A stretch of DNA of 64,000 bases from Mucilaginibacter_A sp964236465 (GTDB lineage Bacteria; Bacteroidota; Bacteroidia; Sphingobacteriales; Sphingobacteriaceae): NCBI GenBank assembly GCA_964236465.1, contig CAXSBZ010000015.1, positions 1-64,000 on the forward strand, given 5' to 3'. The translations under genes and the position numbers were made by a program. Every line of letters starts with the position of its first letter. Position 1 is the stretch's first letter. Shown piece after piece: positions 43,933 through 53,481 of this stretch. The notes beneath the pieces are model-generated. The model made no database searches and had not been told where the DNA came from. It saw only the letters and a program-made list of their open reading frames with translations.

Positions 43933-45300
43933 ATGCCGGTAAAAGAAGTATCAGGCAAAACCATCATCACAGCTGCGTTGCTGTATACTGTTTTTATCAC
44001 CCTTTTTTCGTTAACGGTTTCAGCCCAAAACAAAAAGAAACTGACCGATAACCAGTTGTTAGACACGGTTCAGAAACGCACTTTCCAGTACTTTTGGCAA
44101 GGTGCAGAACCAGTTTCCGGCATGACGCACGAACGTGTACACATGGATGGCATCTACCCGGACCATGATTCTACAACCATTGCCACCGGTGCTTCCGGTT
44201 TTGGCGTAATGACGATTTTAGTTGGGATAGAACGCCATTTCATCACCCGAAAACAAGGCACGGAACGTTTTGAAAAGATAGTGGGTTTTCTGGAAAAAGC
44301 AGATCGTTATCACGGTGCGTATTCGCACTGGATGCTGCCGGATGGAAAATCAAAAGCTTTTGGCAAAACAGATAATGGCGGCGATCTGGTCGAAACTTCT
44401 TTTTTGATACAAGGCTTGCTTTGTGTGCGGCAATATTATGCAAACGCTTCTCCACAGGAAAAAAAATTGGCTGCACGGATTGACCAGATTTGGAAAGCGG
44501 TGGATTACAACTGGTACCGGCAAAATAACCACAACGTGTTGTACTGGCACTGGTCGCCGCAATATGCCTGGATCGAAAACTTTCCGGTTACAGGCTACAA
44601 TGAATGCCTGATTTTGTATGTTTTAGGCGGAAGTTCGCCAACACACGGCATTCCCGCAGCAGTTTATCACGAAGGTTGGGCACGCGGTGGCAATATCGAA
44701 ACAAATATCAAACCGTACGGCTACCTCATCACTTTAAAACATAATGTAGCAGCAGGAGATAATGTTGGCCCGCTTTTTTGGTCGCATTATTCATATTTGG
44801 GCCTCAACCCAAAAGGTTTGAAAGACAAATATGCCGATTACTGGCTGCACAATACCAACCATACGTTAATTAACCGCGCGTATTGCTTGCAAAACCCAAA
44901 ACATTATCAGGGTTATGGTGAGGATTGCTGGGGATTAACCGCCAGCTATTCCATCAATGGTTACGCCGCGCACAACTCCAATCCGAAAGATGATTTGGGT
45001 GTAATTGCACCAACAGCCGCTATTTCTTCGTATCCTTACACGCCAAAAGAATCGATGAAAGTGATCCGGCATTTGTATGAGGATTTGGGCGATAAAGTTT
45101 GGGGCGAATACGGTTTTTACGATGCTTTTAGTGAAAGTGCCAACTGGTTCCCGAAGAAATATTTGGGCATTGATCAAGGCCCAGAAGTGGTGATGCTGGA
45201 AAATGCACGTTCGGGTTTGCTGTGGAAACTGTTTATGAGTTGCCCAGAAGTGAAAACCGGATTGAAAAAATTAGGTTTTACCAGTCCAAATATCAATTGA
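43933..45300 (+). CDS. GH144-like endo-beta-1,2-glucanase
   Basis: 455 residues from the ATG at 43933. The ATG at 43885 lies inside the repeat and is rejected. Residues 1-35 are a long signal peptide (LLYTVFITLFSLTVSAQ). The mature chain has the (alpha/alpha)6 features of the glucoamylase-like/GH144 family: RTFQYFWQGAEPVSGMTHE, GASGFGVMTILVGIER, HGAYSHWMLPDG, GGDLVETSFLIQGLL, NGYAAHNSNPKDDLGVIAPTAA, and a terminal GPEVVMLENARSGLLWKLFM. Family knowledge points to beta-1,2-glucan cleavage. The 5' end holds near class A (43938-43951) and class B (43985-43998) motifs. Confidence 0.82.
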   Translation: MPVKEVSGKTIITAALLYTVFITLFSLTVSAQNKKKLTDNQLLDTVQKRTFQYFWQGAEPVSGMTHERVHMDGIYPDHDSTTIATGASGFGVMTILVGIERHFITRKQGTERFEKIVGFLEKADRYHGAYSHWMLPDGKSKAFGKTDNGGDLVETSFLIQGLLCVRQYYANASPQEKKLAARIDQIWKAVDYNWYRQNNHNVLYWHWSPQYAWIENFPVTGYNECLILYVLGGSSPTHGIPAAVYHEGWARGGNIETNIKPYGYLITLKHNVAAGDNVGPLFWSHYSYLGLNPKGLKDKYADYWLHNTNHTLINRAYCLQNPKHYQGYGEDCWGLTASYSINGYAAHNSNPKDDLGVIAPTAAISSYPYTPKESMKVIRHLYEDLGDKVWGEYGFYDAFSESANWFPKKYLGIDQGPEVVMLENARSGLLWKLFMSCPEVKTGLKKLGFTSPNIN

Positions 45301-45301
45301 G

Positions 45302-45970
45302 ATGAAAAAAATACTGCTTTGTGTCATACTGTTTTTATCGGTTAATTTTTGGTGTGCCGATATTTTCGCGCAGCAGAAAGCCCCTTTTTACGAGGAGATC
45401 CAGGCGTTTAAAAAGTTGGACAGTTTAAAACCTGCACCCAAAAACGGTATTTTGTTTATCGGCAGTTCTTCGCTGCGCAAATGGGTTGCTTTAGAAGATA
45501 TTTTTGGGTCTTACAACGCCATCAACCGTGGTTTTGGCGGATCAACTTTAAATGATGCCATCTATTACAACCAGGATTTGATGGACCACCACGAACCGTG
45601 CCAGGTGATTATTTACAGCGGCGAAAATGATATCGCTGAAGGAAATGTTTCCGCAGCTATGGTTTTAAAACGGTTTAAAACCTTGTTCAATCTGATCCGG
45701 CAAAAAGCTCCGGGCGTGCCAATCGGTTTTATTTCGATCAAACCAAGCCCCAGCCGCGCCAAGTATTTGCCTATTACTATTGAAAGCAACAACTTGATTA
45801 AGAGGTTTTTACGCAGCCAGCGGCATACTGTTTTTATCGATGTTTTTAAGGAAATGCTGGACAAGCACCAGCAAATACGGCCTGAACTTTTTGGCCCGGA
45901 TATGTTACATATGAATGATGCAGGTTACGAAATCTGGATCAAAGCCATCAAACCACACCTGATTAAATAA
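45302..45970 (+). CDS. SGNH/GDSL-type hydrolase, secreted
   Basis: 222 residues with a signal peptide (to about residue 24, IFAQ), whose codons carry a class B motif (45326-45339); another is at 45825-45838. SGNH blocks are present: ILFIGSSSLRKW with a GSS in place of GDS (Ser55), RGFGGSTL, SGENDIAEG (GxND) and DMLHMNDAGY (DxxH). It probably removes acetyl, succinyl or similar ester groups from the glucan, which fits substituted cyclic beta-1,2-glucans. The substrate is inference from context. It sits 1 base after the GH144 stop. Confidence 0.83.
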   Translation: MKKILLCVILFLSVNFWCADIFAQQKAPFYEEIQAFKKLDSLKPAPKNGILFIGSSSLRKWVALEDIFGSYNAINRGFGGSTLNDAIYYNQDLMDHHEPCQVIIYSGENDIAEGNVSAAMVLKRFKTLFNLIRQKAPGVPIGFISIKPSPSRAKYLPITIESNNLIKRFLRSQRHTVFIDVFKEMLDKHQQIRPELFGPDMLHMNDAGYEIWIKAIKPHLIK

Positions 45971-45978
45971 GTTATTTT

Positions 45979-48282
45979 ATGAAAAAAAATATTACCTGCG
46001 CCGCCTTTCTGCTGTCTTTATTTTTTGCTGATGCTGTTTTTAGCCAGCAAAAACTGGTGGTTTCCGATCCGCAGAAAAAAACCGGGTTCATCTCAATTTT
46101 AATGAAAAAAATGACTTTGGAGGAGAAGATCGGCCAGTTGAATTTGCCCAGTTCTGGCGATTTTACAACCGGCACGACAACTAACTCCGGCATTGCCCAA
46201 AACATTGAAAAAGGTGAAGTCGGCGGTTTATTCAACATTAAATCTGTAGAAAAAATTCGTGCCGTGCAGCAGCTGGCGGTTGAGAAAAGCCGTTTAAAAA
46301 TTCCGTTGATTTTTGGGATGGATGTGATCCATGGTTACGAAACTGTTTTCCCGATCCCGTTGGGATTATCGTGCAGTTGGGATATGCAGGCAATAGAAAA
46401 ATCTGCTCAGATTGCTGCTTCGGAAGCCAGCGCGGATGGCATTTGCTGGACGTTTTCGCCCATGGTCGATATTTCCCGCGATCCGCGCTGGGGCCGTATG
46501 TCGGAAGGTTCCGGCGAAGATCCTTATTTGGGTTCGCAGATTGCAAGGGCGATGGTTCGGGGTTATCAAGGAAAAGATTATACACAAAATAACCGAATTA
46601 TGGCCTGCGTAAAACATTATGCTTTGTACGGTGCAGTAGAAGCCGGCCGCGAATACAACACAGTGGATATGAGCCGTGTACGGATGTATAACGAATATTT
46701 TCCGCCTTATAAAGCCGCCGTTGATGCTGGTGCCGGAAGCGTGATGGCTTCGTTTAATGAGGTGGACGGCATCCCGGCAACGGGTAATAAATGGCTGCTG
46801 ACTGACGTGTTGCGCAACCAATGGGGTTTTAAAGGTTTTGTGGTGACGGATTTTACCGGAATTAATGAAATGACGGCGCACGGCATGGGCGATTTGCAGC
46901 AGGTTTCGGCTTTGGCTTTGAGGGCAGGCGTAAATATGGACATGGTTGGCGAAGGGTTTTTAACTACGCTCAAAAAATCGTTATCAGAAGGAAAAGTAAC
47001 GCAACAGGAAATCGATCAGGCTTGCCGCAAAATCTTGGAAGCTAAATACGATTTGGGCTTATTTGCCGATCCTTACCGTTTTTGCAACGTAAAAAGAGCA
47101 CAAACCGAAATCTATTCTGAAGCCAACCGCAAAGCCGCGCGCGAAATTGCTGCCAAAAGCTTTGTGCTCCTCAAAAATCAAAACCAAATTTTGCCGCTTA
47201 AAAAAACCGGAACTATTGCGCTGATCGGGCCACTGGCAGATGCCAAAGAAAACATGACCGGCACCTGGAGCGTTGCCGCGGATGCTTCCAAATACAAATC
47301 TTTTTTAACGGCTTTGAAAGATGCAGCCGGAAACAAAGCCAAAATTTTGTATGCCAAAGGTTCTAATTTGGATGCAGATTCTGCCTTTGAAACTCGCGCC
47401 ACCATGTTTGGCAAATCGCTGCACCGCGACTTGCGATCCAACGAAGAAATTTTGAAAGAAGCTTTAAAAACAGCAGAGAAAGCAGATGTGATTGTAGTTG
47501 CCGGAGGAGAATCCGCAGAAATGAGCGGCGAAAGCAGCAGCCGGAGCAACATCAAAGTGCCGCAAATACAGGAAGATTTGATGCAGGCATTGCTAAAAAC
47601 CGGCAAACCGGTTGTGCTGGTTTTGTTTACTGGCCGCCCGTTAGATTTGACTTGGGAAAACAAAAATGTGCCTGCTATTTTAAATGTTTGGTTTGGCGGA
47701 TCAGAAGCTGGTGATGCGATTTCGGATGTACTTTTTGGCAACGTTATTCCAAGCGGAAAACTTACGGCTACCTTTCCGCAAAATGTTGGTCAGGTCCCGT
47801 TGGCTTACAATCATAAAAATACTGGCCGGCCGCTTGGCGAAGGCGAATGGTTTCAAAAATTTCGCTCCAACTACCTGGATGTCTCTAATGATCCGTTGTA
47901 CCCATTTGGTTTTGGCTTGAGCTATACTTCTTTTACCTATGAGAAACCGGTATTGGATAAATCACAAATCCATAAAACCGATGCGCTGCACGTAAACGTA
48001 AAAGTTACCAATAGCGGCAATTATGATGGTGAAGAAGTGGTGCAATTATACATCCAGGATTTGGTAGGATCAATCACGCGGCCGGTTCAGGAGCTAAAAT
48101 CCTTTCAAAAGATATTTTTGAAAAAAGGAGAAAGCCGCAATGTGCAATTTACCATCACCAACAACGATTTGAAATTTTATAACAGTGATCTGAAATTTGA
48201 TTCTGAACCCGGCGATTTCAGAATTTACACCGGCACAAATTCTCATGATGTAAAAGAAGCATCGTTTACGTTGTTGCCGTAA
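45979..48282 (+). CDS. GH3 beta-glucosidase (BglX-like)
   Basis: 767 residues with a signal peptide ending about AVFSQQ (class B motif 46031-46044 within it). The GH3 N-terminal domain (MTLEEKIGQLNLPSSGDF; IPLIFGMDVIHGYETVFPIPLG) holds the nucleophile Asp291 (FVVTDFTG). The second domain has KSFVLLKNQNQILPL and VVAGGESAEMSGESSSR, where a Glu is the likely acid/base. A fibronectin-III-like domain ends it. It should release glucose from oligosaccharides imported or cut by the GH144 enzyme. Eight bases after the SGNH gene. A class A core sits near its end (48251-48262). Confidence 0.92.
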   Translation: MKKNITCAAFLLSLFFADAVFSQQKLVVSDPQKKTGFISILMKKMTLEEKIGQLNLPSSGDFTTGTTTNSGIAQNIEKGEVGGLFNIKSVEKIRAVQQLAVEKSRLKIPLIFGMDVIHGYETVFPIPLGLSCSWDMQAIEKSAQIAASEASADGICWTFSPMVDISRDPRWGRMSEGSGEDPYLGSQIARAMVRGYQGKDYTQNNRIMACVKHYALYGAVEAGREYNTVDMSRVRMYNEYFPPYKAAVDAGAGSVMASFNEVDGIPATGNKWLLTDVLRNQWGFKGFVVTDFTGINEMTAHGMGDLQQVSALALRAGVNMDMVGEGFLTTLKKSLSEGKVTQQEIDQACRKILEAKYDLGLFADPYRFCNVKRAQTEIYSEANRKAAREIAAKSFVLLKNQNQILPLKKTGTIALIGPLADAKENMTGTWSVAADASKYKSFLTALKDAAGNKAKILYAKGSNLDADSAFETRATMFGKSLHRDLRSNEEILKEALKTAEKADVIVVAGGESAEMSGESSSRSNIKVPQIQEDLMQALLKTGKPVVLVLFTGRPLDLTWENKNVPAILNVWFGGSEAGDAISDVLFGNVIPSGKLTATFPQNVGQVPLAYNHKNTGRPLGEGEWFQKFRSNYLDVSNDPLYPFGFGLSYTSFTYEKPVLDKSQIHKTDALHVNVKVTNSGNYDGEEVVQLYIQDLVGSITRPVQELKSFQKIFLKKGESRNVQFTITNNDLKFYNSDLKFDSEPGDFRIYTGTNSHDVKEASFTLLP

Positions 48283-48442
48283 TTTTGGGGATAAATTTAA
48301 TGATTGAGAAGCACATCTAAACCTTTAAAAACATTAGAAAGGTAACAAATTATACTTCCCTTCTCGAGAGGGGTCAGGGGTGTGTCCTTTGTTTAAATTA
48401 TTATTAAACAGTAAGTTAGAAAATCAAGAAGAATGTTTGAAT

Positions 48443-48655
48443 TTATAATGTTACAGCTTTTACCTCTGCAAGCGAATACGTTTTCATTCGGCCGGATTTA
48501 TACTCGGCTTCCCGGTGCAAAATTTCCTGTTGTTGTTTTTCCGTCAGCAAAATTTCTTCGTTATCCAATATGTTCCGAACTTGTTGTTTTTCGGTTTCGT
48601 TCAGCTTTTGAATTACCTCGATTAATTGATTGATAGAAAGATTCACGGAGATCAT
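48443..48655 (-). CDS. Antitoxin-like small protein, no toxin partner
   Basis: 70 residues from the ATG at 48653-48655 (MISVNLSINQLIEVIQKL). The C-terminal EKQQQEILHREAEYKSGRMKTYSLAEVKAVT resembles antitoxins of RelE-type modules (a helix that covers the toxin, ending SLAEVK). No toxin gene follows in the 48283-48442 gap or precedes it; the next upstream gene is an acylase. It is either an orphan antitoxin or a relic. The family assignment is by feel for the motif only. Confidence 0.5.
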   Translation of the reverse strand: MISVNLSINQLIEVIQKLNETEKQQVRNILDNEEILLTEKQQQEILHREAEYKSGRMKTYSLAEVKAVTL

Positions 48656-48696
48656 ATTTTCAAATTTAAGGTTATTTTTCTTTTTAAACAGATAAA

Positions 48697-50886
48697 TCAT
48701 TTACCCGGATGATACGTCTTTGCAGCATGTTTCAGCACATCGGCTTTGTAAAAAAGCACGTTTTTAAATCGGCCGTTTAAATACATTTGTGCCTGATTAT
48801 CAAAATTTTTTGAGCTTGGGTTGAAGGATTGGCCGCCGGTAATGATCGTTTTGGCTTTTACTTTCGGCCCAAACTCCACAGCAGCAATAAAACTGTTGCC
48901 CGAATAGCCATAACGCTTTTTAGTATCCATCGTCCGGCTTACAAAAGAAGGCAACTGTCCGAAAGTAGAAGCCACCTGCGCCACGGGTGAGCTTGGTTTT
49001 TCATCGCTAAAAACAGCATCAGCCGGGCGTTGGTAGCGGTTGATTTCGCCCCATTCCGTTTTCCAGGAGCCGTAGCGCGATTGCAGATTTTGGATGGCTT
49101 CGGATAAAAAAAGCAGCTCCTGTTCCGGCCTGATGGTTTTCAGCAGCGCATTGACACGTTCGGTTTGGTAGGTTGCTTCTTCAGAGGATTTTGCTTTTGG
49201 TAATGCAGTAAACATTCTTGTTCCCCATTCTACCGCCAAACTGGTGGCTACCGAATGGGTGGCAGATTTCCGGTCCCAAGCTTTTAATACCTGCATTGGT
49301 TCTGCCAAACTAATTTTTAATGAATCCGGTGCCGCATCAAAAGCTTTAAAAAGTGAAGGCAGCAACACATCAAAAGCAGTCAGATAATGATCGTAACCTT
49401 TAACAATCAGGTCATCTAAAGTGAGTTTTTGGTTGTTGCTGAGAAGCCGGATCGCGTTGATGCCACGAAAGTTTTCGCCATCCGGAGCCATATAAGCCGG
49501 ATATTTGGTTTTATCCGGACTATCTTTTCCCGAGGATGTAAACGGTGTAGAATTGCAGTTTTGGATCCAGCCGCTGGCTGGATTGATTACCTGCACAATT
49601 TCATTCAGTGGATGCAAACCCTGCCATTCCGTTGCTTTTGTTGTACCGTCGACCGGTTGCCGCCAATCGTAGTTGATGCTTCTTTTAGGCATGAAATTTC
49701 CGTACCAAAAGGCAATACTGCCTTTGTCATCCGCATAAACCGTGTTGTTGGTGGCGTTGGAAAGCAGATCCATCGCTTTTTTATATTGCTCAAAATTGTT
49801 GGCTTTAGTGATCAGCCAGGATTCCAGCAGCGCATTGTAAGAGCGGTTATTTGCCTTCAAACTCAGCCATTTGCCATTGCGGCTGCCCAGCACCGGCCCG
49901 TGATCGGTATAAAATCCGGTGATGGTTTTGGTTGAGATACGATCGCCTTCCTTCACTTTAAAAACTAATTTGCGCTCCGTAACAGGTTTCTCTTTTCCCT
50001 CATATTCGTAAAACCAGCCAGTGCTTCTTTTATGCACCTTTTCTTCGTACAGATCGGCCACATCGGCATAACTGGAAGTGTGCATCCAGCCGCAATGCGC
50101 ATTAAATCCCTGATAGATAAAAAATTGCCCCCAAGTTACTGCGCCATAAGTATTCAAACCTTCATTGCTGGTAAGCTGCACTTCGCTCCGAAAATAAAAC
50201 GGCACATGCGGATTGATGTACAACAGCGCGTGGCCGGAAGCAGATTTTTTCGGCGCAATGGCAAAACCATTGGAACCGGTTTCTTTTTCGTTTAGGATTT
50301 CTTCCAAATTTGGTTTTGAGCTGAAAGGATTTGCACCCAGCTTCTCCGGCCCGTTCGCGTAAAAATCTTTCGTTTCGCTCAGGCTAATGCCGCCGGTGAT
50401 GGTTGCCGCCACGCTGCCATCGGTAAACATCAGCGCATACCAAGGTTCAAAATGATGGAAAACCAGCGGCTTCAATTCCGGGTGTTTGTACAGATAATAA
50501 TTCAGGCCATCGGCAAAAGCATCCAGTAGTTTTTTAAATTTCGGATTGGCCTGCTGATAATCCTTGATCGCACCGGCACTATCGGCAATCAGCTGCAGCT
50601 GCACATCGGTGTACAGGTTTTTTTCGCCGTCCGCTTCCGTTTGCTTGCCTAATTGGTACAGATAATTGTGTTCGATACCGGCAAAATTTTCTTCACACTG
50701 CGCGTACATCAACCCAAAAACTGCATCCGCATCGGTATTGCCATAAATATGCGGCACGCCCCAGTTATCGCGGATGATGGTTACGTTTTGCGCTTCGTGT
50801 TCAAACCTTTTTATTTCTGCGGAAGTAAATTTTTGTGCCGAAGAAAATGCCGGTAAAAACAGCATCAGCAACAGGATTTTTTTCAT
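48697..50886 (-). CDS. Penicillin-acylase-family amidohydrolase
   Basis: 729 residues with a signal peptide (MKKILLLMLFLPAFSSAQ). It is an Ntn-hydrolase of peptidase family S45. The N-terminal chain has the VTIIRDNWGVPHIYGNTDADAVFGLM signature; autocatalytic cleavage would expose Ser205 (ETGSNGFAIAPKKS), dividing it into alpha and beta chains. Members hydrolyse beta-lactam or N-acyl amides such as acyl-homoserine lactones; this one's substrate is unknown. Motif copies: class B 49006-49019 and 50852-50865 (in the signal peptide), class A 49676-49689, near 50021-50034. Confidence 0.88.
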   Translation of the reverse strand: MKKILLLMLFLPAFSSAQKFTSAEIKRFEHEAQNVTIIRDNWGVPHIYGNTDADAVFGLMYAQCEENFAGIEHNYLYQLGKQTEADGEKNLYTDVQLQLIADSAGAIKDYQQANPKFKKLLDAFADGLNYYLYKHPELKPLVFHHFEPWYALMFTDGSVAATITGGISLSETKDFYANGPEKLGANPFSSKPNLEEILNEKETGSNGFAIAPKKSASGHALLYINPHVPFYFRSEVQLTSNEGLNTYGAVTWGQFFIYQGFNAHCGWMHTSSYADVADLYEEKVHKRSTGWFYEYEGKEKPVTERKLVFKVKEGDRISTKTITGFYTDHGPVLGSRNGKWLSLKANNRSYNALLESWLITKANNFEQYKKAMDLLSNATNNTVYADDKGSIAFWYGNFMPKRSINYDWRQPVDGTTKATEWQGLHPLNEIVQVINPASGWIQNCNSTPFTSSGKDSPDKTKYPAYMAPDGENFRGINAIRLLSNNQKLTLDDLIVKGYDHYLTAFDVLLPSLFKAFDAAPDSLKISLAEPMQVLKAWDRKSATHSVATSLAVEWGTRMFTALPKAKSSEEATYQTERVNALLKTIRPEQELLFLSEAIQNLQSRYGSWKTEWGEINRYQRPADAVFSDEKPSSPVAQVASTFGQLPSFVSRTMDTKKRYGYSGNSFIAAVEFGPKVKAKTIITGGQSFNPSSKNFDNQAQMYLNGRFKNVLFYKADVLKHAAKTYHPGK

Positions 50887-50931
50887 GAGTGTTTAGCTTT
50901 TCCAAATAGCCGGAAAGTACAAAAAAACCAG

Positions 50932-51036
50932 GCTAAAAGAAGCATCAGGCCAAAAAATTAACCTAAACCGAAATTTTCACTAACCTGGTTTCTATGTAAA
51001 AAAATCAGCAGTGCACCGCCGGATACTGTTTTTATC
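50932..51036. repeat. Class A and class B motifs in the acylase/hypothetical gap
   Basis: GCTAAAAGAAGCAT (50932-50945) and ATACTGTTTTTATC (51023-51036) in inverted orientation. The 50887-51303 gap shows no gene; the second half is an AT-rich leader for the next gene. Confidence 0.65.
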
Positions 51037-51303
51037 GGGTATAAATTGGGTTCTGCCAGCCACAGTTATCAGGGTTGTAATCAGAAGTTGAGTAAAATAG
51101 CAGCTACCGGAAAGAGTGGCTGCCCAAACGAAATGCGTATAAGTACGCATGTTTTAAAGGGTAAACGCGCTTTACCTGGTTTTAAATTGTCTGTTACTTT
51201 GGATACAAAATAAAATTACAATTACTACATGTTGTATCAGTAAATCAGGATATTACTAACAGAAATATTAACCAATTCAATTAGTCACTTAAAACCAAAC
51301 ACC

Positions 51304-51816
51304 ATGTTATCAATCAAAACGCTTTGCTGTATGCTAGCCACAACCCTATTTACCCAACTGTTGATTGCCCAAAACACTACCCGGCCAGGGCAGGTTCAAA
51401 AACCTGTTGTCATAACCAGGGAAGGAGGGAATTTTATACCAATGAAGGAAGCTGCTTTATACACCCACCAATTTCAACGTGATTATCCTAACAAAAATTT
51501 CCCTTATGCTGAAAAATTTAACAAAGAACTTATTTTAAAATTGTTACAGCAGAAGGGCGCAGCCAATTTGAGAATATATCTTGGAGAAGACCCTAAAAGT
51601 AAAAAGATCAAACTGGTTTTGGTTGCAGTTGATGATAAAGGTATCGACATTACAAAAAGGGTTTCTATGCAAGATGGAAAACTAAAATTTAGGAAAATTT
51701 TATATAGTAAAGCCAATAATTACTATTTCGAGGATGAGGGCTTGGCTTTAGAAAACGGCCAACAATGCCTTCACATGTGTAATATTAATAGTAGTCCGCT
51801 TTACCAAGCCCAGTAA
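51304..51816 (+). CDS. Hypothetical secreted protein
   Basis: 170 residues with a signal peptide (to about residue 23, LIAQ). The mature part starts with GGNFIPMKEAALYTHQFQ, then an LRIYLGEDPKSKKIKLVLVAVD strand region, and ends with a CLHMC motif. No family with known function is recognised. It is 4 bases upstream of a membrane-protein gene, which is followed by a histidine kinase, so the three are probably one operon. Confidence 0.75.
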   Translation: MLSIKTLCCMLATTLFTQLLIAQNTTRPGQVQKPVVITREGGNFIPMKEAALYTHQFQRDYPNKNFPYAEKFNKELILKLLQQKGAANLRIYLGEDPKSKKIKLVLVAVDDKGIDITKRVSMQDGKLKFRKILYSKANNYYFEDEGLALENGQQCLHMCNINSSPLYQAQ

Positions 51817-51820
51817 AGCT

Positions 51821-52492
51821 ATGATGAACGCTTTCTTTGTTTTTTTGTTAAGCCAAGCCGTACTAATACCAATCTCAATTGGTCTGATACGGTTTAAAAG
51901 AATGGGTAAAATTTATTACCCATTCTTTGTATTGTTAGTAATAGGTTTTATAAATGAAGTAATCAGCTTTATGCTTATTCACGGGTTCGCCTTACAAAAT
52001 TCTATTACAAGTAACATTTATAGTTTAATAGAATGCTGTTTAATTTTATACCAACTATATGTATGGCAGAACTCAAAAAAAGGGTATTGGTTGTTTGTTA
52101 TTTTAGCAAGCACTTGTGTTGTAGTATGGATAATTGAAAATTTATTGTTTTTTAAAATAAACACGTTTGACAGTCCTTATTTTATGGTATTGTATTCTTT
52201 TATTATTGTATTGCTTAGTATCAACCAAATTAATTTAATTATGCTGCATTCAAAATCATCTTTGTTAAAAAACCCTCAAATTATTTTATGCGTGGCTTTC
52301 ATTACTTATTTTATGTATCAAATTATATATAGAGCCACTGAGTTTATTTCAATTGAATCAATTCTATATATAAGGCTTACCACTGGATTTGCATACATCA
52401 ATCTCATTATAAACTTACTATTTGCAGTTGCCGTATTTTATATAACCAGCAAAAGTAAAGATGAGTACGACAAATATTTCAGGAACCGTTAA
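51821..52492 (+). CDS. Predicted seven-helix membrane protein
   Basis: 223 residues with about seven hydrophobic helices evenly spaced (FFVFLLSQAVLIPISIGLI; YYPFFVLLVIGFINEVISFML; IYSLIECCLILYQLYVW; WLFVILASTCVVVWIIENL; LYSFIIVLLSINQI; IILCVAFITYFMYQI; LIINLLFAVAVFYI) and a short charged tail. No named family is recognised. It follows the secreted protein by 4 bases and precedes a histidine kinase that lacks its own sensor domain. It may be the sensor. This is inference. Confidence 0.7.
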   Translation: MMNAFFVFLLSQAVLIPISIGLIRFKRMGKIYYPFFVLLVIGFINEVISFMLIHGFALQNSITSNIYSLIECCLILYQLYVWQNSKKGYWLFVILASTCVVVWIIENLLFFKINTFDSPYFMVLYSFIIVLLSINQINLIMLHSKSSLLKNPQIILCVAFITYFMYQIIYRATEFISIESILYIRLTTGFAYINLIINLLFAVAVFYITSKSKDEYDKYFRNR

Positions 52493-52534
52493 GGAATATA
52501 AATCAACATAAAAGAGGTCAACTATGAAACCTGA

Positions 52535-53275
52535 ATGACAGATAAATTATTCTACACCGTAATCATCACCTCCCTGCTGATTGCGGTCATTATTGCGTTT
52601 TTTGTCTTCTCCATTATCCGATACCATCGTCGGTACATCCGCTTGCAAAAAGAAAGGTTAGAAGCCGAAATTTTGATGCAGGAACAGGAACGGAAACGCG
52701 TAGCCAATGATTTGCATGATAGTTTGGGCCCGCTTTTATCTACCGTAAAACTGTATTTGCATAGTATTGCGGTAAGTAATCAGGAAGATAAAGAACTGCT
52801 TGACAAAGCCTCTAATTATATTGATGAAACGATCACCAGTTTGCGCGAAATTTCCTATAACCTTTTGCCCAGCGGCTTGAGCCGAAAAGGGCTTGCAGAA
52901 ACCTTGAAAGAATACATCCACCGGATCACGAGCCGGAATGTTTTGAAAATTGATTTTACTGCGGATGAAAACTTGATTATCAACCAAAAGATTGAGATTC
53001 ATTTATTCCGTATCCTGCATGAAATCATTCATAATACAATCAAACATGCCAAAGCACAAACTTTGCATTTACTGATAACCAGCAAGCCGGACGGATTAGT
53101 GATCCTGACAGAAGATGACGGCCTGGGTTTTGATGTTGAAAATACCCGGGATTCATCCGCCGGTTTGGGTTTGAAAAGTATAGAAAGCCGCTGCGAACTG
53201 ATTGGTGCTTCCCTGGAAATAATTTCTGAAAAAGGTAAAGGATGCAGGATTGTGATCAAAATCCCAACCGTGTAG
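52535..53275 (+). CDS. Sensor histidine kinase (HisKA_3 type)
   Basis: 246 residues: one N-terminal membrane helix (about residues 8-28), a short coiled coil, then the HisKA_3 dimerisation domain with phospho-His61 in ANDLHDSLGPLLS, and a C-terminal HATPase (LFRILHEIIHNTIKHAKA; EDDGLGFDVENT; GLGLKSIESRCELIGA). It lacks any extracellular or PAS sensor domain, so it needs a partner to sense. It is a NarX/DegS-type kinase whose response regulator is the LuxR-type gene at 53482-54150. Confidence 0.93.
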   Translation: MTDKLFYTVIITSLLIAVIIAFFVFSIIRYHRRYIRLQKERLEAEILMQEQERKRVANDLHDSLGPLLSTVKLYLHSIAVSNQEDKELLDKASNYIDETITSLREISYNLLPSGLSRKGLAETLKEYIHRITSRNVLKIDFTADENLIINQKIEIHLFRILHEIIHNTIKHAKAQTLHLLITSKPDGLVILTEDDGLGFDVENTRDSSAGLGLKSIESRCELIGASLEIISEKGKGCRIVIKIPTV

Positions 53276-53297
53276 TTGGGTTTTTAATAGAAACACG

Positions 53298-53385
53298 ATG
53301 CTTCTTTTAGCACTGTAAAATTAGTGTTTAAAGTAGTTAGCAGCTGTAAAAGATTACCCTGAATTTAGGATGATAAAAGAAGCAT
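53298..53385. repeat. Class A inverted pair between kinase and regulator
   Basis: ATGCTTCTTTTAGC (53298-53311) and GATAAAAGAAGCAT (53372-53385) in the 206-base gap. The copies split what would otherwise be an obvious two-component operon. Confidence 0.7.
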
Positions 53386-53481
53386 CATCAATTTATTTAA
53401 TTAAAAAAATCAGGCTAAGTTATTTAGGTTGAATACTTTAAATTAATTTTATAACTTGTGCCTTAATAAAAATTGATTGCT

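Noticed and set aside
49429..49935. 168-codon plus-strand frame within the acylase gene
   Set aside because: Shadow frame; no family features, and the minus-strand gene is complete.
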